Below, one piece after another: positions 58,439 to 64,000 of a stretch of DNA of 64,000 nucleotides. The DNA comes from Neoarius graeffei (taxonomy: Eukaryota > Chordata > Actinopteri > Siluriformes > Ariidae): NCBI RefSeq assembly GCF_027579695.1, contig NC_083577.1, positions 43,688,198 to 43,752,197 on the forward strand. The letters are read 5' to 3'. The position numbers were made by a program, and so were the translations under genes. The notes under the pieces were generated by a model, which ran no database searches, was not told the DNA's origin, and saw nothing but the letters and a program-made list of their open reading frames with translations. Position 1 is the first letter of the stretch, and every line of letters starts with the position of its first letter.

Positions 58439-61400
58439 CCAGAGCATGCCAGGTGCATGCTTTACCAAAGCTTCATAGAAAATCTTGAGCCAATCACATG
58501 AAGACACGAGCAGTAAGCGAACAGCTTTAGAGTATAATAGATAACAGCCATTAAGACACAACTCCGAGTGCGTACTCTCAGCATCACCGGAGGTGGTGTC
58601 TTCTTCTCTTCTTCTTCTTTTTTTCTTTCCTGTTTTATATGATCTACTATAATAAATAACTGAAAAGACAACTGCTAAGCGTTCTGAAGTGTTTATTAGA
58701 AGTTTCCATTACACCTGAAAGAGCTCTGGTTATAGGGGACTCTATCATACGGCACGTGAAATTAGCTAGGCCTTTAGGGGCACTAGCAGCTTTTTTCAGG
58801 TGTATACCGGGAGCCAGGGCGCCAGACATAGTAGGTAAGCTTAGGGTCCTAGTCAAGCACAGGTTCTCAAAAATAGTTATTCATGCAGGAGCTAATGATA
58901 TACGCCTTCCCCAGTCTGAGGTTACTAAGAGTAACTTTGTAGAGATGTTTAAATTAGCGAAGTCAATGTCCAATGCTGTAGTATGCTCTGGCCCCATCCC
59001 AATGTGATGTGGCAATATAGCTTACAGCAAGTTATGGTTGCTGAACTGCTGGTTGTCCAGGTGGTGCTCTGAAAACAGTGTGGGCTTTATAGATACTTTG
59101 GGCTAATTTTGAGGACACTGCTGGTCTGTTAGGGCGGGATGGTATCCATCCCACTCGGGAAGGTGCTGCTCTCATTTCTTGCAGCATAGTCTCAGAACAG
59201 GCCTAGTTAACTTCTGACAATCCAGAGCCAAGGCCAGGGAGCAGACGAACAGGCTAAACAGATGGTCTGCTAGCTGCACAGAGTTGTCACTCAGGGTCCA
59301 CTACATCTAGACTGTGTCTTTTCTCCGAGCTAAACAACAAAGTAGAAATACTCAGAGTTTGTTCCAGTAACCTAATCAATATAAAATTAGATCATACTGA
59401 CTGTACAGCCACTGCCAGCACCTTTGATCTAAAGGTAGGGCTATTAAATATTAGATCTCTTAAGCGCTAATTGTTAATTAATTTATTACTGATCAGGAGT
59501 TTAATGTACTGTAACAGAAACCTGGATTAAGCCAAATGAATATATAGCTTTCAATGAAGCTAGTCCTCCTGGATACAGTTATATACACCAGCCTTGCCTA
59601 ACTGGCAGAGGGAGAGGTGTCACGGTTATTTATAAAGATTACCTAGGTGTAACACAAAAACCTGGTTATTAATGTAATACTTTTGAAGTTCTTCATACTA
59701 ATATAATGTATGTAGCCTCAAAAAAAAGTCTACCCAGTTAATTCCATTAATTATTTTTTACAGGCCTCCGGGGCCATATTCTGAGATTTTCTGAATTTGC
59801 AGATTTTATCTCAGACCTGGTTATTTCCTTAGACAAATCTTTAGTTGTCTGAGATTTTAATATTTACTTCGATTACCCAGAAGACCCTTTGAAAACAGCG
59901 TTTGTATCCATTTTAGTTTCAGTAGGGTTTAATCAGAGTGTCCTAGGACCAACCCATAATGGTGGTCACACTCTCAATCTAATACTAACATTCGGGTTAA
60001 ACATAGAAAATATAGTTAGTCACACATCCACAATCTGAAGTTCTCAGATCATTATCTCATCTCATTCAAAATATGTCTGAGTAATAATATATGCACCTCA
60101 CCATGCTACTGTCTTAAACATACATTCATGTCAACTACTGCACAGTTTTATAAAATGATCTCCCAGAGTTATCAACTTTGATTGGGTCACTGTCAGCCCC
60201 CGCAGAACTTGATCAGGCAACTGAATGCTTAGAGTCAAAGTTCCGCTATACTTTAGATAATGTAGCTCCTCTTAAAAGGAAAAATGATAAGAGAGAAAAA
60301 ATTAGCACCCTGGTATAACGATGACACTCACACTTTAAAACAGACCACTTGAAAATTGGAGCGTAAATGGCGTCAAACAAAATTTGTAGCGTTCAAATTA
60401 GCTTGGAAGGAAAGCTTCCTGAAGCATAGAAAATATCTTAGTGCTGCTAGATCAACATCTCTGTCCTCCCTAATAGAAGATAACAAAAATAATCCTAGAT
60501 TCCTATTTAATACTGTAGGAAAATTAACCAGGAATAAGACCACTATAGACACATGCACACCTGCAGTATGCAGGAGCAACAACTTCATGAATTTTTTTCA
60601 ATGACAAGATTGAAAATATCCGACAAAAAAATTCAAACTACTAATTTAAGGTCAGACAACTTAAGTGACAATTTAAGTGACCCTGTAGTTAACAATATAA
60701 ATGTATCAGATTAGCAATTAGAATGTTTTACTCCACTTAGAGAAATCGAACTACTTTCATTAATCTCCGCATCAAAATTCTCAACTTGTGTACTAGATCC
60801 CTTACCTACATGTCAAATCAAACAGATAATACCTGAAGTAATTGAACCACTTCTAAAAATAATAAATTCTTCTCTTAGGATTGGCCATGTACCCAAATCC
60901 TTTAAACTTGCAGTGATGAAACCCCTGATTAAAAATCCTGACCTTGATCCCTGTCAGCTGTCCAATTATCGGCCAATATCAAACCTCCCCTTTATTTCCA
61001 AGATCCTAGAAAAAGCTGTGGCACAGCTGTTATGCTCATATTTGCATAGGAATAACATCCATGAAATGCATCAGTCAGGATTTAGACCTCATCATAGCAC
61101 TCAGACAGCACTGGTGAAAGTAGTAAATGACCGACTGTTGGCACCTGATCAGGGTTGTGTCTCGCTGCTTGTGTTGCTTGATCTTAGTGTAGCATTTGAT
61201 ACCATTGATCATTCCATTCTTTTGGATAGACTAGAAAAATGTTGTGGGAGTTAAGGGAATGGCCCTCTCCTGGCTCAGCTCTTATTTAACTGACCACTAT
61301 CAGTATGTTGATATACAGTAAATGGTGATTTTTCTAGACATACTGAAGTAAAGTTTGGTGTTCCACAAGCTTCTGTCTTAAGCCCACTAGTTTTTTCTTT

Positions 61401-62018
61401 ATATATGTTACCTCTTGGTGATATTATTCGTAAGCATGGTATTTTATTTTCACTGTTATCCTGATGACACACAGTTGTACGTTTCTGCAAAATCAGATGA
61501 GACACCAGCTTAATAGAATTGAGGAATGTGTAAAGGACATTAGACACTGGATGCATATTAACTTCCTTCTGCTTAACTCTGACAAGACAGAAGTAGTTGT
61601 ACTCGGACCACATGCAGCTAGAAGTAGGTGTTCTGATTACACAGTAACTCTGGATGGCCTTTCTGTTTCTTCACGTGCAGCAGTTAAAGACCTTGGGGTG
61701 ATTATTGACCCCAGTCTTTCATTTGAAACTCATATCGATAACATTACCCGGAAAGCTTTCTTTCATCTCAGAAATATTACTAAGATAAAAAATTTAATGT
61801 CACTACACTACACAGAAAAATCTAGTTCATGCTTTTGTTATCTCCAAGTTGGATTACTGTAATGCCTTACTGTCCTGATGTTCCAATAAGTATGTAAACA
61901 AGCTCCAGTTAGTTCAAAATGCAGCAGCAAGAGTCCTTACTAGAACTAGAAACTTGTTTAATACTACCATTGACCTTTAAAGCACTGAATGGTCTCGCGC
62001 CACAGTACCTGAGTGAAC
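58439..62018 (+). mobile_element. L2-type LINE, copy 2 (no MITE)
   Basis: It matches 1477-5713 with only scattered base changes and small indels, for example loss of five bases near 59581, but lacks the 641-bp MITE. It begins within the ORF1 region. RT blocks (60356-62018) show the same stop after GS at 61252 and the same YPDD frame break as copy 1. It cannot be active. Confidence 0.9.
60356..62018 (+). pseudogene. L2-type reverse transcriptase, copy 2, frameshifted
   Basis: The motifs are as in copy 1: [40 protein letters not shown] and the out-of-frame YPDD. An additional ACAGTA insertion near 61315 changes the frame before the Lys-Phe-Gly-Val-Pro-Gln region. The shared lesions show common descent from an already dead element. 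Confidence 0.88.
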
Positions 62019-62022
62019 CTCT

Positions 62023-62745
62023 TGTGACCGATTGGGCTACACCCCTCAATCTGAGTCATGATTATTCCAGCTTTGTGGTTGGCAGAGCCACAAGCAAGGG
62101 GAGTACTGGCGCAACTTTTATTCTGATAAAAAGTCAGTACTGAGTGCCATAGGATCCTCTCATTCCGCTGTGGCATTGTAGCCAGTGCACCTGTGTGGTG
62201 GCTGGCGTGAAGTCTCCCATTTCAGCTGGGAGTAGTGTTGCCAGGGGTTCTTTGCCTTCAGTGTTCTTTTTGGTCTAGTCGAGGTTTATGATCGAGGTCT
62301 GGGCAAGCCTTAGTGGTGAAATGAATGACACCGGAACCATCTGAAGCGAGCGGTCTAATTGTGTCGGTCCCATCAATCAGTGAGCCTGTTTTCATTTAGC
62401 ATCGTTTGGTATCTGCGGTGGTATCGTACACTTGCCTCGGCTTCCCACACCGACAGCAAGTTGCTGTTCCGTTGCCATCTTGTGTTGGTCCACATCCGTT
62501 TGGGGCAGCCATTCCATCTCTGCATTGGCTATTCTGTCTAGTCCCCTGTCTGAGTTGATGTTTATTGTTTTCACAATTAACGCGGGCTATGTTCGTGATT
62601 ATGTATTTGTGTTTTTGTGTGATTAATTTACTTACGTCTTGTCTGTGTTTTTATTTACTTTCTGTTGTCTGGTGATTAGTGGCTGGGGTTGTGTAGTGCC
62701 TCTGGTGTTGCATGCACCAGCTAATTGCTCTTGAGTGTTTGTGAG

Positions 62746-62801
<56 letters not shown>

Positions 62802-63768
62802 TAGCATATTAGTAGTGAGTGGTTGTATGCAGGTGTGGCAACCAGGGCGGCTGCACTCCCACCTCTGCTGGTCCTGTATGTCCATGTCAACTCTTTGCTA
62901 GCTCTCTGCTGCATAGGATAAGTATTTCATTTTCCCTCGGTTTGGAGGTTTGGTAGCCAACATTGTTGACTATTACCCTGTGCTCAATCTCTCTTCTCTT
63001 TCTTTGGGCAGGTACTGGGAGCTCTGTCCAGAGCAGCCGGTCTTCAGGTGGTGGAAGTCCTTCACGTTTCCTTCGCTGCGTGCACAGTTGGTGTTTTTTA
63101 TATTCTCTTGCAGTGCTTATTTGCTTAATTTGTGTTTATTCTTTCACGTGTGGTGTTTTCAGTGTCTCTGCTGTCCCTTTCCTCTGTGCTGCCTGTGGTA
63201 AGTCCCAACTCTGACCCTAGCTCGTTATTCTTCTTACCCCTTTCTAATAGCAATATAACAGCAGAGAGCAGCCTTGTCCCCAGTGTGCCACGTGCGTATG
63301 TCACCTGGCCCCCTCTGTTCCCATCCCCCCCGTTGTTGAATGGGCCATATGCGCCCTGGAGTGTTATGGTGATGCCCCTGTATGGCACAGCCTCATAAAT
63401 GTTTGTTTGATGTCCTTGTGATGTGTTTATTGTATCGTATTGGTTGTTAATTTGGATTCTCATGGTGGCTCAGGGTCTGTCCAAGCTGATCTGACAGCCT
63501 GGTTCTTCGTTCCAGCCCATCTGCATATTTTGCACATTGTGCCTGCTGTCAATTTCGTGAACTGTGAATAGTGTTTTAATTATTGCATAACTTGTGATTT
63601 TAATAAATATGATTGTGAACATATCTCTGGCCTAAGAGTGTCTTTTGAACCTGTGTCCTGTTTTTGTAATACATTGGTGTGATATTGAGGTTCCTAGTGG
63701 CCTTCCCCCACCCTAGGTGGCATAGTCGGTCAAATACCAAATTTCTAAACTTAAGTGCCACTGTTACA
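62023..63768 (+). mobile_element. LTR (1,746 bp) of an LTR retrotransposon, second copy
   Basis: It begins TGTGACC right after CTCT (62019-62022) at the same LINE position as copy 1 and ends GTTACA at 63768. Instead of returning to LINE, the sequence continues TCTGGCGTAGCCGGCAGG, which looks like a primer binding site. This is therefore the left LTR of a longer element whose interior extends past the window. Confidence 0.82.
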
Positions 63769-64000
63769 TCTGGCGTAGCCGGCAGGCTTGACACTCTTTA
63801 AGGCAGAGATACAAGTTATATTTTTAGATAGAGGTACAAGTGCTATTGTTGGTGTTGCTGTAATTTGTTTTTTTTCTTCCTTCCTTTTACAGATGGAGAT
63901 TGTGGATCGGCACAGTTTGACTTTTTGAGTGACAACAGAACAGTAGCTTCCCATTAGACTGGGGCAACTACTTTGAAGTAGGGTGTCTGAATTGTTTTTG
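63769..64000 (+). mobile_element. LTR retrotransposon interior start (primer binding site and leader)
   Basis: TGGCGTAGCCGGCAGG at 63771-63786 starts two bases after the LTR, with the TGG expected opposite a tRNA CCA end. The following leader has no ORF until the window edge; a pyrimidine tract and CAG at 63870-63892 precede an ATG (63894) that could begin gag. Confidence 0.65.

Overview
This is eukaryotic, vertebrate DNA, almost certainly from a teleost fish. The evidence is the repeat content: V-SINE (DANA/Mermaid-like) tRNA-derived SINEs with (CTCAT)n tails, fish-type Tc1 elements, L2/CR1-group and RTE LINEs, hAT and PIF/Harbinger elements, Ty3/gypsy pieces, and a multi-exon NXPE-family gene with GT-AG introns. 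There are no operons or ribosome binding sites. I cannot name the species; a catfish-like genome is only a guess.

Layout. 1-8.5 kb: a Tc1 remnant, then a decayed L2-type LINE carrying a 641-bp Harbinger MITE and a 1.75-kb solo LTR. 8.5-11.1 kb: inverted repeats, SINE and Tc1 pieces, a long hairpin and a hammerhead-like motif. 11.1-20.7 kb: one Tc1 element opened by a nearly intact hAT (perfect TIRs and 8-bp target duplication, one internal stop) and by a LINE that itself carries two DNA transposons. 21-34.5 kb: a minus-strand Ty3/gypsy element split into at least five pieces by a LINE, a SINE, a retroposon with an unrecognised transmembrane ORF and a second hAT. 34.5-37.7 kb: a non-autonomous hAT, an unassigned promoter-like stretch and a SINE. 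38-47 kb: LTR-like debris, an RTE LINE lacking its reverse-transcriptase core, and a deleted gypsy element. 47-49.4 kb: L1-Tx1 ORF1 debris and a MADF-encoding DNA element. 50.0-55.8 kb: the only convincing host gene, an NXPE gene on the minus strand with four exons. 56-58.4 kb: two tandem SINEs, Tc1 and LINE ends. 58.4-64 kb: a second copy of the L2+LTR block of 1.5-7.5 kb, about 57 kb away; it lacks the MITE and keeps the interior of the LTR element.

The window therefore records the history of nested insertions. The best evidence is at exact junctions: many elements show target-site duplications and, in several cases, a readable empty site (the uninterrupted LINE or Tc1 reading frame). Apart from the NXPE gene, no coding region looks intact. 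Calls rest on reading motifs and junctions by eye; no database search was run, so family names below superfamily level are tentative.
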